A stretch of 64,000 nt of DNA from Chitinophagales bacterium. Its GTDB lineage: Bacteria > Bacteroidota > Bacteroidia > Chitinophagales > Chitinophagaceae. The position numbers were made by a program, and so were the translations under genes. Location of the stretch: NCBI GenBank assembly GCA_026936105.1, contig JAIXKI010000023.1:99484-163483 (forward strand), written 5' to 3'. Under the pieces are notes generated by a model. The model saw nothing but the letters and a program-made list of their open reading frames with translations, made no database searches and had not been told where the DNA came from. Below, piece after piece: positions 18,525 through 27,442 of the stretch. Position 1 is the stretch's first letter. Every line of letters starts with the position of its first letter.

Positions 18525-19736
18525 TCATTTCCCAAGGGTTCCTTCTGCATAATCCCTGAGATATTCAAAATGTGCAGTAAGCTTTCCGTCTTTTACAATT
18601 GTGGCTTTATCTATCGTTACGGAACCGCCACCCAACAGGTCTTCAAAAACATGTTTGATCAGTTGTTCTCCGAAATAACGTGATGCATCGCGGGGTAATT
18701 CATTGGGCAGGTTTCCGACCGCCATTACATCAACCGACCCCGACAGATAAGGCGCTGTCTTTTGAAATGTTTTCTTATCCACTCCATAAACAGGGTCTTC
18801 AATGCTCTGATCGCCTAAGTTTATGGGCACAGAACCTCCGGCATCATCGGTAATATCTGCAATTGTCTGTATCCGGAACCCCGGATCCTGTATCATTTCT
18901 TTTTCAAACAGGCGAGGAATATTTTTATCCCAATAAACGCCGTTCATCAGAATATCGCTGCTGAAAACATAAGGAAGAAATTTACAGCGGTATTCTTCAG
19001 GATGGCTATGAAAGTGTTCCCTGTTGTATTGTTTTGTTTGCTTGTGTTCGTAAAGATCTGCTCCTTTTACCTGAGTGTACACAGGATAGGAAAATTCTCT
19101 TGATAAATATTCATCCGGTTCAATTTCATGAATACCCAGAAGGTGCATTATTTCCACGATGCCATGAGCCACCCTTCCCGATCCGGTGGCTACAATTTTG
19201 ATATTAGGGATCTTCAGGCCGAAATAAGTATGAATAAGTTCCCTGAAGCTTCTTTGTTTGTAAACCCTGTCCAGATTAAAAGCGCTGGTTCTTTTTCCAT
19301 AAGCCATTATCCCGTTGTGTGCGCCGACCACCCCTGCAAAGAAACCAAAGCCGATGATACGCTCCCCGTCTTCATGCTCCAGACATTCATAATCTATTAA
19401 GGTAATTCCTCTCTCTATGATTGCTTGAAGCATCTTTTGATTATAAGGCTGTTTTTTACGGGTATGAGAAAAGAACATATAAGTCTTATTAGGGATCAAT
19501 TGGCTCACCGGCACTTCCTTTATCCCTAAAATAATATCACAATCATTCAGATCTTCGACGATCTCCACACCGGCTATACCATATTCCCTGTCGCTGAAAC
19601 AACGGCCGGAAGAACTTTGGACCACTACCTTGATATCAGATGAGTTTTTATGGATCCATTTGCATTGAGCCGGGGTCAATGCCACCCGGTTATCTGCAGG
19701 TGTTTTGCCTTCTTTTATAAGTCCTATCCTGATCAT
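18525..19736 (-). CDS. Saccharopine/alanine dehydrogenase-like NAD(P)-dependent oxidoreductase
   Basis: Cytosolic dehydrogenase of 403 aa related to lysine-forming saccharopine dehydrogenase and to alanine dehydrogenase. The N-terminal AlaDh/PNT-type domain begins IGLIKEGKTPADNRVALTPAQ with the conserved arginine that contacts substrate carboxylates. The nucleotide-binding domain has IKIVATGSGRVAHGIVEIM. Conserved blocks include TYMFFSHTRKKQPYN and IADITDDAGGSVP. I cannot tell whether the substrate is saccharopine, alanine or another amino acid. It is convergent with trmN6 (3 bp gap) and stands alone. Confidence 0.72.
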   Translation of the reverse strand: MIRIGLIKEGKTPADNRVALTPAQCKWIHKNSSDIKVVVQSSSGRCFSDREYGIAGVEIVEDLNDCDIILGIKEVPVSQLIPNKTYMFFSHTRKKQPYNQKMLQAIIERGITLIDYECLEHEDGERIIGFGFFAGVVGAHNGIMAYGKRTSAFNLDRVYKQRSFRELIHTYFGLKIPNIKIVATGSGRVAHGIVEIMHLLGIHEIEPDEYLSREFSYPVYTQVKGADLYEHKQTKQYNREHFHSHPEEYRCKFLPYVFSSDILMNGVYWDKNIPRLFEKEMIQDPGFRIQTIADITDDAGGSVPINLGDQSIEDPVYGVDKKTFQKTAPYLSGSVDVMAVGNLPNELPRDASRYFGEQLIKHVFEDLLGGGSVTIDKATIVKDGKLTAHFEYLRDYAEGTLGK

Positions 19737-20043
19737 ATTTATATCCTCTAGGTAAAAAATTTTTAATCAGCGAATTTAAGCACATCGGAGGAACTAAAGA
19801 GAGGCGTATGAAATTGATTGAAATTTAACCAGACAATCAATGCTTTTTACCGCTTTGGTTTCTCAAAAAATATCTATCGTGAATTTGTCGCCAATTAAGA
19901 GGAATAAAGTAATATTGCAGCCCGTTTTGCAGGGAAGGAAGTTCATTAGCCTTGATCTGATAAAAATTCCACAGAAGTGTTGATTTGAAAATTATTTTTG
20001 AAGAGCGTTGAAAAAAAGTTCTTGATTTACAGAGGATACATTT
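19737..20043. other. Gene-free 307-bp upstream region of a dehydrogenase and tRNA-Leu
   Basis: AT-rich intergenic sequence between the dehydrogenase start and the tRNA. A TATTTTTG box at 19993-20000 lies 43 nt before the tRNA and is the best promoter candidate. A second box, TACATTTG, at 20037-20044 runs into the first tRNA base and cannot be its promoter. No coding sequence or other structure was recognised. Confidence 0.4.
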
Positions 20044-20127
20044 GCCCGGGTGGCGGAACTGGTAGACGCACTGGACTCAAAATCCAGCGGTAGCAATACT
20101 GTATCGGTTCGACTCCGATCCCGGGCA
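20044..20127 (+). tRNA. tRNA-Leu (anticodon CAA)
   Basis: Class II tRNA of 84 nt. Acceptor stem GCCCGGG pairs with CCCGGGC. The D arm is GCGGAACTGGTAGACGC, and the anticodon stem is CTGGA/TCCAG with loop CTCAAAA, giving anticodon CAA. A long variable arm of 15 nt (CGGTAGCAATACTGT) is followed by a T arm ATCGG-TTCGACT-CCGAT. The discriminator is A, and no CCA is encoded. It decodes UUG. A strong terminator follows 8 nt later, so it is transcribed as a single gene. Confidence 0.96.
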
Positions 20128-20135
20128 CTTATCGA

Positions 20136-20170
20136 GAGGCTGTCTTAAAAGTTAAGATAGCCTCTTTTTT
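20136..20170 (+). terminator. Rho-independent terminator after tRNA-Leu
   Basis: Inverted repeat GAGGCTGTCTTA / TAAGATAGCCTC (12 bp with one G-T pair), 5-nt loop, then six or more T. Confidence 0.92.
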
Positions 20171-20255
20171 ATTCATACTCCCCTACGAAGTAGGTTATTA
20201 TTTATGCGTTCGTAGAAGTGATTTTTTACTTCTGATATAGCCCTCTTCATTTATT

Positions 20256-20875
20256 CAGCCCGGGTCATCGCGAGGAACGAAGCGATCTGCCCTAAGTGCA
20301 GTTTGCTTCGGCAATACGGTCTGACGCCACACAATGGTTCATTTTTTCATTACCTCGCAAAGACCCACGCTCTTTTTTCCAGCCCGGGTCATCGCAAGGA
20401 ACGAAGCGATCTGCCCTAAGTACAGTTTGCTTCGGCAATACGGTCTGACTTCACACAATGCATCTTTCTTTCATTGCCTCGCAAAGACCCACGCTCTTTT
20501 TTCCAGCCCGGGTCATCGCGAGGAACGAAGCGATCTGCCCTAAGTGCAGTTTGCTTCGGCAATGGAGCCTGACTTGACACAATGCATCTTTCTTTTATTG
20601 CCTCGCAAAGACCCACGCTCTTTTTTCCAGCCCGGGTCATCGCGAGGAACGAAGCGATCTGCCCTAAGTGCAGTTTGCTTCGGCAATGGAGCCTGACTTG
20701 ACACAATGCATCTTTCTTTTATTGCCTCGCAAAGACCCACGCTCTTTTTTCCAGCCCGGGTCATCGCGAGGAACGAAGCGATCTGCCCTAAGTGCAGTTT
20801 GCTTCGGCAATGGAGCCTGACTTGACACAATGCATCTTTCTTTCATTGCTTCGCAAAGACCCACGCTCTTTTTAT
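20256..20875. repeat. Five tandem 124-bp repeats (CHCEERSDEA-type element)
   Basis: Units start at 20256, 20380, 20504, 20628 and 20752, exactly 124 bp apart, each opening CAGCCCGGGTCATCGCGAGG. The last three are almost identical and the first two differ at a few positions. Each unit is itself a loose inverted repeat: GGGTCATCGCGAGG near the left end and CCTCGCAAAGACCC near the right. The text TCATCGCGAGGAACGAAGCGAT resembles the interspersed element found in many unrelated bacteria, whose translation reads like CHCEERSDEAI. The 90-96-aa open frames on the minus strand are repeat artefacts. The array begins about 86 nt after the tRNA-Leu terminator and ends before the GH2 gene. Nothing else was seen in 20171-21010. 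Confidence 0.9.
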
Positions 20876-21010
20876 GTTTGCATCTTTTACAGAGAAAAAT
20901 GCTGCAAGTATTAAATTCGTAAGCCTTTGAATTTTGATACAAGATTAAACTTATAAACCCAGGCGGGACGCAACGATAAAATCCGTAATCAGATCCTCAA
21001 ACTACTGCCA

Positions 21011-22843
21011 TCATTCTTTAAAAATATCATAGAGCCTTTTGTTTACAGTCTTCAATTTTTCCAACGGCATCTTCAAAACTTTGCGGTCATAGGTCATAAA
21101 TCCATTTACCTCGCCTTCTACATCGGTGGTCTGGGTATAAACTGCTGCCGACAACCCTATAGGTATAAAATCTTCGATCCGTCTGATCATAGAAGAATAC
21201 CTGCGAAACATACTGTCATTGGTACTGAAACTCTGGTAACCCCAGCTTTTCTGTTGCCAGGTATGGCCGTCAAGAGGCAAACCAAGCCCACCAAATTCGC
21301 CTAGCACTATAGCTCTCGTTTTTCCAAAAAGTGAAGGTTCCGGCATTGCAGGATCAGGATAATTATGCAGGTCAATAATATTTCCCACATCATAATAATT
21401 CCCTCCGCTGGCGCTGTTCACCAAACGTGTCGGATCATTATGCATTGTCAGTTGCACGATCTCACCGGTTTTAAATTGCCCCCAGGCTTCATTGAAAGGC
21501 ACCCACACTACAATGCACGGAAAATTGTACAGCGAATTCATAATCGCAGTCCACTCTTTCTTATAATCATTTTCACTTTCGGGAGAACGGTCTTTGTCGG
21601 TTTGATTTCTTAAAATTCCGGGATAAGGTTCCCAGTGATTTCCGAGATCGCCGCTGGGCATGTCCTGCCACACCATGATGCCCATCAGATCACAATAATA
21701 ATACCACCGTGACGGCTCCACTTTTACATGCTTGCGGATCATATTCAATCCCATCTCTTTTGTCATTCGAAGATCGTATTGCAAAGCAGCATCTGTCGGC
21801 GCAGTATATAATCCGTCAGGCCACCATCCCTGGTCCAGCGGGCCGAACTGAAAAAGAAAATGATCATTAAGCATCATCCTCTGAATTCCCTTCTTATCTG
21901 CAGCAACCGAGATCTTGCGCATGGCAAAATAACTTTTCACTTCATCAACGACCTTTCCTTTCCGTATGACGGCAATTTTCAGATCGTATAAAAAAGGATC
22001 ATCCGGTGACCATAGGTGCGGATTGGCCAGTGATAAAATCTCAGTTGCCTTGCTCCCTGTTTTTTCCGCCACCACTTCATTACCTTTAAGAGCAGTGAAC
22101 CGGATCTCATCTCCCTGTTGAAAATTTTGTACTGCTGCTTCTACCTTCAGTTCTCCTTTATCAACATCAGGTGTCTGCCTTACGGATCCGATATAAGTTT
22201 CGGAAACCGTTTCCAGCCACACCGTCTGCCAGATGCCTGTCACTGCAGTGTACCAGATACCTCCCGGTTTTACCACCTGTTTACCTCTTGGCTGATACCC
22301 TTTATCCGTAGGATCCCAAACAGAAATATCCAGTTGCTGCGAAGAGCCTTTTTTTAAAAGATCTGTGATATCAAAACTGAACGGATCATATCCTCCTTCA
22401 TGCGATCCAGCATTGGCTCCATTAATAAATACCTGTGCTTTCCAGTCAACAGCTCCGAAATGAAGCAGCACTCTTTTTCCTTTTATTTTTCCCGGAACGG
22501 TAAACGTTGTATGATACCAGAGAACACTGTCTTTCCCTACCGTTTTTCCTACTCCCGACAATGCGGATTCAATACAAAAGGGAACCAGTATCTTTCCATC
22601 AAATGAAGAAGGTATCTGTTGCGATCCGGATACCGGTAAAATTTTATACTGCCAAAGCCCGTTCAGGTTAGTCCATCCGGCCCTTTGCATTTGAGGCCTT
22701 GGATATTCCGGCAAAGGATGTGCAGGATCCACGCTGTCAGCCCAGATCGTTTTGATGGGAACAGGAGCCATCCGCCATTCATTAACCTGGGAATAGGAAT
22801 TGAAAAAAGAAAAAAAGAAAATGAAGGATAGAAATTTTCTCAT
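21011..22843 (-). CDS. Glycoside hydrolase family 2 protein
   Basis: Secreted or periplasmic GH2 enzyme of 610 aa with a signal peptide (about 1-18, ending NSYSQ). Domains in order: a jelly-roll sugar-binding domain (about 50-215, VLLHFGAVDWKAQVFINGANAG), an Ig-like sandwich (about 215-310), and a TIM barrel to the end. The acid/base glutamate is in VWVPFNEAWG near residue 450 and the nucleophile is in VLGEFGGLGLP near 513. The family includes beta-galactosidase, beta-mannosidase and beta-glucuronidase; specificity is not readable. It is shorter than LacZ (about 1000 aa) because the C-terminal extra domains are missing, as in many Bacteroidota GH2 enzymes. Divergent from the carboxylase gene. 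Confidence 0.9.
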   Translation of the reverse strand: MRKFLSFIFFFSFFNSYSQVNEWRMAPVPIKTIWADSVDPAHPLPEYPRPQMQRAGWTNLNGLWQYKILPVSGSQQIPSSFDGKILVPFCIESALSGVGKTVGKDSVLWYHTTFTVPGKIKGKRVLLHFGAVDWKAQVFINGANAGSHEGGYDPFSFDITDLLKKGSSQQLDISVWDPTDKGYQPRGKQVVKPGGIWYTAVTGIWQTVWLETVSETYIGSVRQTPDVDKGELKVEAAVQNFQQGDEIRFTALKGNEVVAEKTGSKATEILSLANPHLWSPDDPFLYDLKIAVIRKGKVVDEVKSYFAMRKISVAADKKGIQRMMLNDHFLFQFGPLDQGWWPDGLYTAPTDAALQYDLRMTKEMGLNMIRKHVKVEPSRWYYYCDLMGIMVWQDMPSGDLGNHWEPYPGILRNQTDKDRSPESENDYKKEWTAIMNSLYNFPCIVVWVPFNEAWGQFKTGEIVQLTMHNDPTRLVNSASGGNYYDVGNIIDLHNYPDPAMPEPSLFGKTRAIVLGEFGGLGLPLDGHTWQQKSWGYQSFSTNDSMFRRYSSMIRRIEDFIPIGLSAAVYTQTTDVEGEVNGFMTYDRKVLKMPLEKLKTVNKRLYDIFKE

Positions 22844-22946
22844 GTGTTGTTTGGTTTTAAATAGATCACACTAAGCTAATGATTAATCGGGTGAAATAAT
22901 TTTTATACACCGGTGTTTTTCTTTTACGGCCATCTTCTTCATCAAC

Positions 22947-22954
22947 TATCTTTG
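22947..22954 (+). promoter_or_regulatory. TAnnTTTG -7 box close to the carboxylase start
   Basis: TATCTTTG, exact consensus, 7 nt before the ATG at 22962 and 19 nt before the in-frame ATG at 22974. Confidence 0.5.
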
Positions 22955-22961
22955 TGCTTTA

Positions 22962-24599
22962 ATGACTGGATCCATGAACATTGAATTTAACAGAAACGAA
23001 GACCTGATAAAACTTTCACTGAGTGAAATGAGGCAACGGCTGGAAAAGATCCATGAAGGCGGAGGTAAAAAATCTATTGCCCGGCAGAAAGAAAGAAATA
23101 AACTCACCGCAAGAGAACGCATCGCTTATCTTGTTGACAAAGAAAAACCATTCATTGAGATCGGCGCCTTTGCAGGATATGAAATGTATGCAGAACAGGG
23201 GGGCTGCCCTGCCGGCGGGATCGTTGCCGGGATAGGTTATGTAAGCGGAAGGCAATGCGTGATCGTCGCCAATGACCAAACGGTGAAAGCCGGGGCATGG
23301 TTTCCCATCACCGGCAAAAAAAATCTCCGCATGCAGGAGATCTCCATGGAAAATCATTTGCCCATCATTTATCTTGTTGACAGCGCCGGTGTTTTTCTTC
23401 CCATGCAGGACGAAATATTCCCCGACAAAGAACATTTCGGAAGGATATTCTGGAACAATGCAAGAATGAGCGCTATGGGCATCACACAGATCGCTGCAGT
23501 GATGGGAGCCTGCGTGGCGGGTGGCGCTTACCTGCCCATCATGAGTGATGAAACACTGATGGTGGAAAACAACGGATCTATTTTTTTAGCAGGACCATAC
23601 CTTGTAAAAGCAGCCATCGGTGAAGACGTGGACATTGAAACGCTTGGCGGAGCAATCACACATACAGAGATATCCGGAATTGCCGATTACAAATTCAAGA
23701 CGGAAGAAGAATGCATGGATCACATCAGGGAGATCATTTCTTTGCTGGGAGAAAAGGAAAAAGCGGGCTTTGACCGTATCGCTTCATCAGATCCTAAAAA
23801 AAATCCAGCAGAAATCTATGGCATTTATTCTTCCGAAGGCAAGCCTTATGACATGCTGGACATCATAGAAAGGATCGTGGACAATTCGGAATTCGTTCAG
23901 TTCAAGGAAGACTATGGAAAAACGATCGTGTGTGGTTATGGTAGAATTGACGGATGGTCGGTAGGCATTGTGGCCAATCAAAGAAAGATCGTTAAAACCA
24001 AAAAGGGAGAAGTGCATCTGGGCGGAGTGATCTATAATGACAGCTCCGATAAAGCTGCCCGGTTCATTCTGAATTGCAACCAGAAAAAGATCCCGCTTGT
24101 GTTTTTGCAGGATGTCACCGGTTTCATGGTGGGCAGCCGGAGTGAACATGCGGGCATCATTAAAGACGGGGCAAAAATGGTAAATGCCGTGGCTAATTCT
24201 GTTGTTCCGAAGATCACCATCATCATTGGGAATTCTTATGGCGCCGGCAATTATGCCATGTGCGGAAAAGCTTATGATCCCCGTTTCATTTATGCCTGGC
24301 CTTCGGCAAAGATTGCGGTAATGGGCGGCGACCAGGCAGCCAAAACCTTGTTGCAGATAGAAGTGGCTGCTGCAAAAAAAACAGGGAAGCCACTGAGTGA
24401 AGAGGAAGAACAAAAAATGTTTAACAGGATCAAAGAAAGATACGACCATCAGACCACTCCATATTATGCTGCGGCAAGGCTGTGGGTGGACGATATCATT
24501 GATCCGCTGGAAACAAGGAAAGTGATCTCTGAGGGTATCAGTGCTGCCAACCACAATCCGGAGACAGGAGAATTGAAATTAGGCGTGTTCCAGGTATAA
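22962..24599 (+). CDS. Acyl-CoA carboxylase, carboxyltransferase (beta) subunit
   Basis: Biotin-dependent carboxyltransferase subunit of 545 aa, of the propionyl/methylcrotonyl-CoA carboxylase group. It transfers CO2 from carboxybiotin to an acyl-CoA in the cytosol. Two crotonase-like halves are visible. The N half has RQKERNKLTARERIAYLVD, IYLVDSAGVFLPMQDE and GACVAGGAYLPIMSDE. The C half has KIPLVFLQDVTGFMVGS, HAGIIKDGAKMVNAVAN, IGNSYGAGNYAMCGKAYDP and AVMGGDQAA. The shape of the SAGVFLPMQ and GFMVG blocks favours methylcrotonyl-CoA carboxylase (leucine breakdown), but this is family inference. No biotin carboxylase subunit is adjacent. Either ATG 22962 or 22974 could be the start; the promoter box position mildly favours 22974. 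Confidence 0.9.
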   Translation: MTGSMNIEFNRNEDLIKLSLSEMRQRLEKIHEGGGKKSIARQKERNKLTARERIAYLVDKEKPFIEIGAFAGYEMYAEQGGCPAGGIVAGIGYVSGRQCVIVANDQTVKAGAWFPITGKKNLRMQEISMENHLPIIYLVDSAGVFLPMQDEIFPDKEHFGRIFWNNARMSAMGITQIAAVMGACVAGGAYLPIMSDETLMVENNGSIFLAGPYLVKAAIGEDVDIETLGGAITHTEISGIADYKFKTEEECMDHIREIISLLGEKEKAGFDRIASSDPKKNPAEIYGIYSSEGKPYDMLDIIERIVDNSEFVQFKEDYGKTIVCGYGRIDGWSVGIVANQRKIVKTKKGEVHLGGVIYNDSSDKAARFILNCNQKKIPLVFLQDVTGFMVGSRSEHAGIIKDGAKMVNAVANSVVPKITIIIGNSYGAGNYAMCGKAYDPRFIYAWPSAKIAVMGGDQAAKTLLQIEVAAAKKTGKPLSEEEEQKMFNRIKERYDHQTTPYYAAARLWVDDIIDPLETRKVISEGISAANHNPETGELKLGVFQV

Positions 24600-24749
24600 G
24601 GAGAAATTGTTTGATTGTATTATGGCTTTATTGCTTTATATCGAAGCGAAAAGAGGTTTAGCCTTATAAGGAGATCATAAAATAAACTGAATATCTTTCC
24701 ATATAACGATCTGACTTTCCGACAATCTAATCTTTGTTTACAAATCAAA

Positions 24750-25229
24750 ATGAGTACTTCTATAACAATCTATACTGACGGATCTTCAAGAGGCAATCCG
24801 GGCCCGGGTGGATACGGAGTTATTTTAATGAGCGGGAAACACAGAAAAGAGCTTTCGCAGGGTTACAAACTGACCACCAATAACCGCATGGAACTTATGG
24901 CAGTTATCGCAGGCCTGGAAGCATTGAAAAAAGATCAACTGAACGTCACAATTTATTCCGACAGCCAATATGTAGTAAAAGCAGTTGAGGAAGGATGGTT
25001 AAAAAAATGGATCGCCACAGAATTTAAAGGAGGAAAAAAGAATAAAGATCTCTGGATGAAGTATCACAGGCTGGCGCAAAATCACAAAATAAAATTCGTT
25101 TGGGTAAAAGGCCATGCCAATAATCCGCATAACAACCGCTGTGATGCATTAGCAACCAAAGCGGCAGAAGGAGATCACTTACTGACCGACATCTTCTTCG
25201 AAGGGGGAAAGGAAGACCTTTTTTCCTGA
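24750..25229 (+). CDS. rnhA: Ribonuclease HI
   Basis: Endonuclease that cleaves RNA in RNA-DNA hybrids, 159 aa. The DEDD-type catalytic set is visible: Asp in IYTDGSSRGNPGPGG, Glu in NNRMELMAVIAGL, Asp in YSDSQYVV and Asp in NRCDALA. The family's basic handle is present (GWLKKWIATEFKGGKKNKDLW), as is WVKGHANNPHNNRCD. Length is typical for RNase HI. Not obviously in an operon. Confidence 0.95.
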   Translation: MSTSITIYTDGSSRGNPGPGGYGVILMSGKHRKELSQGYKLTTNNRMELMAVIAGLEALKKDQLNVTIYSDSQYVVKAVEEGWLKKWIATEFKGGKKNKDLWMKYHRLAQNHKIKFVWVKGHANNPHNNRCDALATKAAEGDHLLTDIFFEGGKEDLFS

Positions 25230-25531
25230 AAAATTAAACTCTGTTCGGTCAGGCTTCCGTCTTGGAAGTACTATTTCGTTGCTTTCAGCAACAGCACATT
25301 AATTATGTTTAAAGTTCCATTGCGTACCGGATTCATTGATTCAACAAACTCTGTTATTTCACTACCGGGTTGTTGTCAATGAGCATATTTAAAATATATC
25401 GTCCCATTCATATTCCACACCTTCTTGGCTGAGTATCGCCGGGGAGGTAGTCTTAAATTGGAGAATCAGGCAAACACTAAAAAACCCGGCTCTTCGCCGG
25501 GCTCTGTTATCCTGAATAAAATGAGATTATT
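25230..25531. other. Gene-free 302-bp interval between rnhA and the DUF6580 gene
   Basis: Apart from the minus-strand terminator at 25479-25501, no gene is supported here. A short minus-strand open stretch (about 25271-25410) reads like a protein fragment but has no recognisable family. Confidence 0.4.
25479..25501 (-). terminator. Terminator for the DUF6580 gene
   Basis: On the minus strand CCCGGC-gaaga-GCCGGG is followed by six T. It lies 30 nt after the stop of the 25532-26104 gene. Confidence 0.85.
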
Positions 25532-26104
25532 TTATGATCTGGCAGGTTTCAATGACCATTTTGTAAAAAGATTATATCCGCCAAATAAAATCCCACCGAA
25601 GACTAATGTTGCTAAAAAGCTCCCTTTTAAGAAAGGAACGCCGGCAGCAAAGCAGGTCATCAATCCGTCATAGGTTTTGGGATAAGGCTGATTGTTGATG
25701 TCCAATCCGCCGCCTGCCCAAACCAGGAAGTTGGAGATCAGGAAGAATACCAAAACTCCTGCAACCGAACCTCCCAAAATATGGCTCAGCTTTGCATAAT
25801 TGATCCTGAAACCGATCACCGTGATGACTGCGAATAAAATGTAATTCACCCATTGGCCAGTATAAAATCCCGGGATACCGGTCAGGCCCTGAACATACAG
25901 GAACTGATATAGAGCATCGGAGATCAAAATGGAGAGCAACGGGAAAAGGAATGCCATCTTTTTATCTTTTATCACCGATCCCGCAAATAAGGCCATAGCA
26001 ATTTGAGGAGCAAAACCCAGCGGGCGGTTATCCCATACACGATACAATGCTCCAATTACGATCAATACTGCAAATACGATAATGTTGGTTCTATTCTGTT
26101 TCAT
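25532..26104 (-). CDS. DUF6580-like membrane protein (ECF S-component-like)
   Basis: Membrane protein of 190 aa with about five or six hydrophobic segments: NIIVFAVLIVIGALYRV, PQIAMALFAGSVI, MAFLFPLLSILISDAL, WVNYILFAVITVIGF, ILGGSVAGVLVFFLISNFLVW and a C-terminal one. The pattern of an early arginine (ALYRVWDNRPLGFAPQIAMALFAG) and a SD-A helix resembles the DUF6580 putative transport family, which looks like small-molecule-binding S components of ECF transporters. The longest frame starts at 26167, but a TACATTTG box at 26124-26131 lies inside that extension, so I place the start at 26104. Substrate unknown. Monocistronic, with its own terminator. Confidence 0.7.
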   Translation of the reverse strand: MKQNRTNIIVFAVLIVIGALYRVWDNRPLGFAPQIAMALFAGSVIKDKKMAFLFPLLSILISDALYQFLYVQGLTGIPGFYTGQWVNYILFAVITVIGFRINYAKLSHILGGSVAGVLVFFLISNFLVWAGGGLDINNQPYPKTYDGLMTCFAAGVPFLKGSFLATLVFGGILFGGYNLFTKWSLKPARS

Positions 26105-26123
26105 TTTTAATAAAGTTTCAGGG

Positions 26124-26131
26124 CAAATGTA
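26124..26131 (-). promoter_or_regulatory. TAnnTTTG -7 box deciding the start of the DUF6580 gene
   Basis: Minus-strand TACATTTG, exact consensus, 19 nt before the ATG at 26104. Confidence 0.5.
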
Positions 26132-26159
26132 ATTCAATTGAAGGAAATCTGATCTTGAT

Positions 26160-27407
26160 TTATTCACTTATGTGTACAGGCACTGAAGCTCTGAACAATA
26201 CACTGTTCTGCATTGCAGTACCCTCTGTTTTCCCCCCCGAAAAAATTATGGCAGAAGGATGGCCTTTCTCCAATACCACCCGCTCCTCTCCTTCTTTCAA
26301 CACTACTTTTCCTTCGGTAAGGAGCATTATTTCGGCAGTGGGCGAATGAAAAGAAAACGTATCGTCTTTTGAAAGATGAAAAACACTGAGTTGAAAATCC
26401 CGTACTCCGGTCTCAAACAAAGATTCTTTATCACTGACCTTTCTGCCATGAAGGATATTCACTTTGGCCGGTTCAAATTTCACATGCTTCAACAGCTCTT
26501 TCACATCAATATGCTTGCTCGTCAGTCCGCCGCGCAAGACATTATCCGAGTTTGCCATGATCTCCACATTGTGTCCTTCCAGGTAAGCATGGGGCACACC
26601 TGCATCCTGAAAGATCGCTTCTCCTTTTTTCAAATGAAGCAGGTTGAAAAAATAAATGGAAAAGATCCCACGGTCAATTATTTCCTGCTCTTCATTTTTT
26701 GCATCCGGGCTTCCAAAAGTCAGAGCCGCCCTTGCCGCCCAGAAATCTTCCTGTGATCTTTCCAGCTTTCCGGCATTGTACAATGGGATGATCCTTTGTG
26801 TCAATGACCTCAGTTTTTCATTCACTTCTTTCTGGGGCATTGACATGATCATTTTGTACAGTCCTTCATAACCTGAATGTTCAAAAACCGGTAACAGAAA
26901 TTTCAGTTCAGGCACAGAACCTAAAGTATGTTTTAATTTTTCTTCCGGTTTAAAACCATGCAACAGCCAGAAATCGCTCAACGCAACCATCAACTCCGGC
27001 TTATGATTATCATCTTTGTAATTCCGGTGTGAAGCATTCAGCGGAATACCTTCCGCATTTTCCCTTGCATATTCTTCTTCAGCTCCTTTTTTTGAAGGAT
27101 GCACCTGAATGGATAGCATATCTTTTACATCCAGCAATTTCAACAGATAAGGAAGCCGTCCGAATTTCTTTGCTACCTGTTCTCCTAAAATTTCATCCGC
27201 ATCCGATTCAATAAGATCATTTAATTTAATATGCTGATCATCCTTCACCACAGACGGCGCTGAATGATGCGCTCCCATCCAGAATTCAGCAATGGGCTTG
27301 TCACCCGATTTTGCAGAGGGCACCAGGGAGGGGATCAGGGTTTGTCCACCCCAGGTATAATATTGAGGTATTCCTTCCAGATAAAACAGCTTTTTTCCTT
27401 TCTTCAT
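26160..27407 (-). CDS. manA: Mannose-6-phosphate isomerase, class I
   Basis: Zinc-dependent cupin isomerase joining fructose 6-phosphate to mannose 6-phosphate, feeding GDP-mannose synthesis or mannose use. The 415-aa protein has the type I PMI blocks: AEFWMGAHHSAPS, LPYLLKLLDVKDMLSIQVHPSK with zinc ligands Gln-His, DDNHKPELMVALSDFWLLHGF, and the catalytic-region GVPHAYLEGHNVEIMANSDNVLRGGLTSKHID. The start at 27407 (MKKGKKLFYLEGIPQYYTWGG) is taken as real. An upstream extension to 27494 overlaps the divergent yraN gene and has no family character. Confidence 0.94.
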   Translation of the reverse strand: MKKGKKLFYLEGIPQYYTWGGQTLIPSLVPSAKSGDKPIAEFWMGAHHSAPSVVKDDQHIKLNDLIESDADEILGEQVAKKFGRLPYLLKLLDVKDMLSIQVHPSKKGAEEEYARENAEGIPLNASHRNYKDDNHKPELMVALSDFWLLHGFKPEEKLKHTLGSVPELKFLLPVFEHSGYEGLYKMIMSMPQKEVNEKLRSLTQRIIPLYNAGKLERSQEDFWAARAALTFGSPDAKNEEQEIIDRGIFSIYFFNLLHLKKGEAIFQDAGVPHAYLEGHNVEIMANSDNVLRGGLTSKHIDVKELLKHVKFEPAKVNILHGRKVSDKESLFETGVRDFQLSVFHLSKDDTFSFHSPTAEIMLLTEGKVVLKEGEERVVLEKGHPSAIIFSGGKTEGTAMQNSVLFRASVPVHISE

Positions 27408-27442
27408 CAAAAAAATTTTGTAACTTGAAGTAAAGATAATGC

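Noticed and set aside
20037-20044. TACATTTG box directly at the tRNA-Leu 5' end
   Set aside because: A start site downstream of it would lie inside the tRNA; the box at 19993-20000 is a better candidate.
20416-20942. Minus-strand open frames of 92-96 aa with SSQAPLPKQTALRADRF text
   Set aside because: Artefacts of the 124-bp repeat; same text recurs with the same period.
23787-24554. 255-aa minus-strand open frame
   Set aside because: Antisense shadow of the acyl-CoA carboxylase gene.
25271-25410. Minus-strand open stretch reading EFVESMNPVRNGTLNIINVLLLKATK
   Set aside because: Looks protein-like but is short, follows an in-frame stop, and matches no family I recognise; too weak to call a pseudogene.
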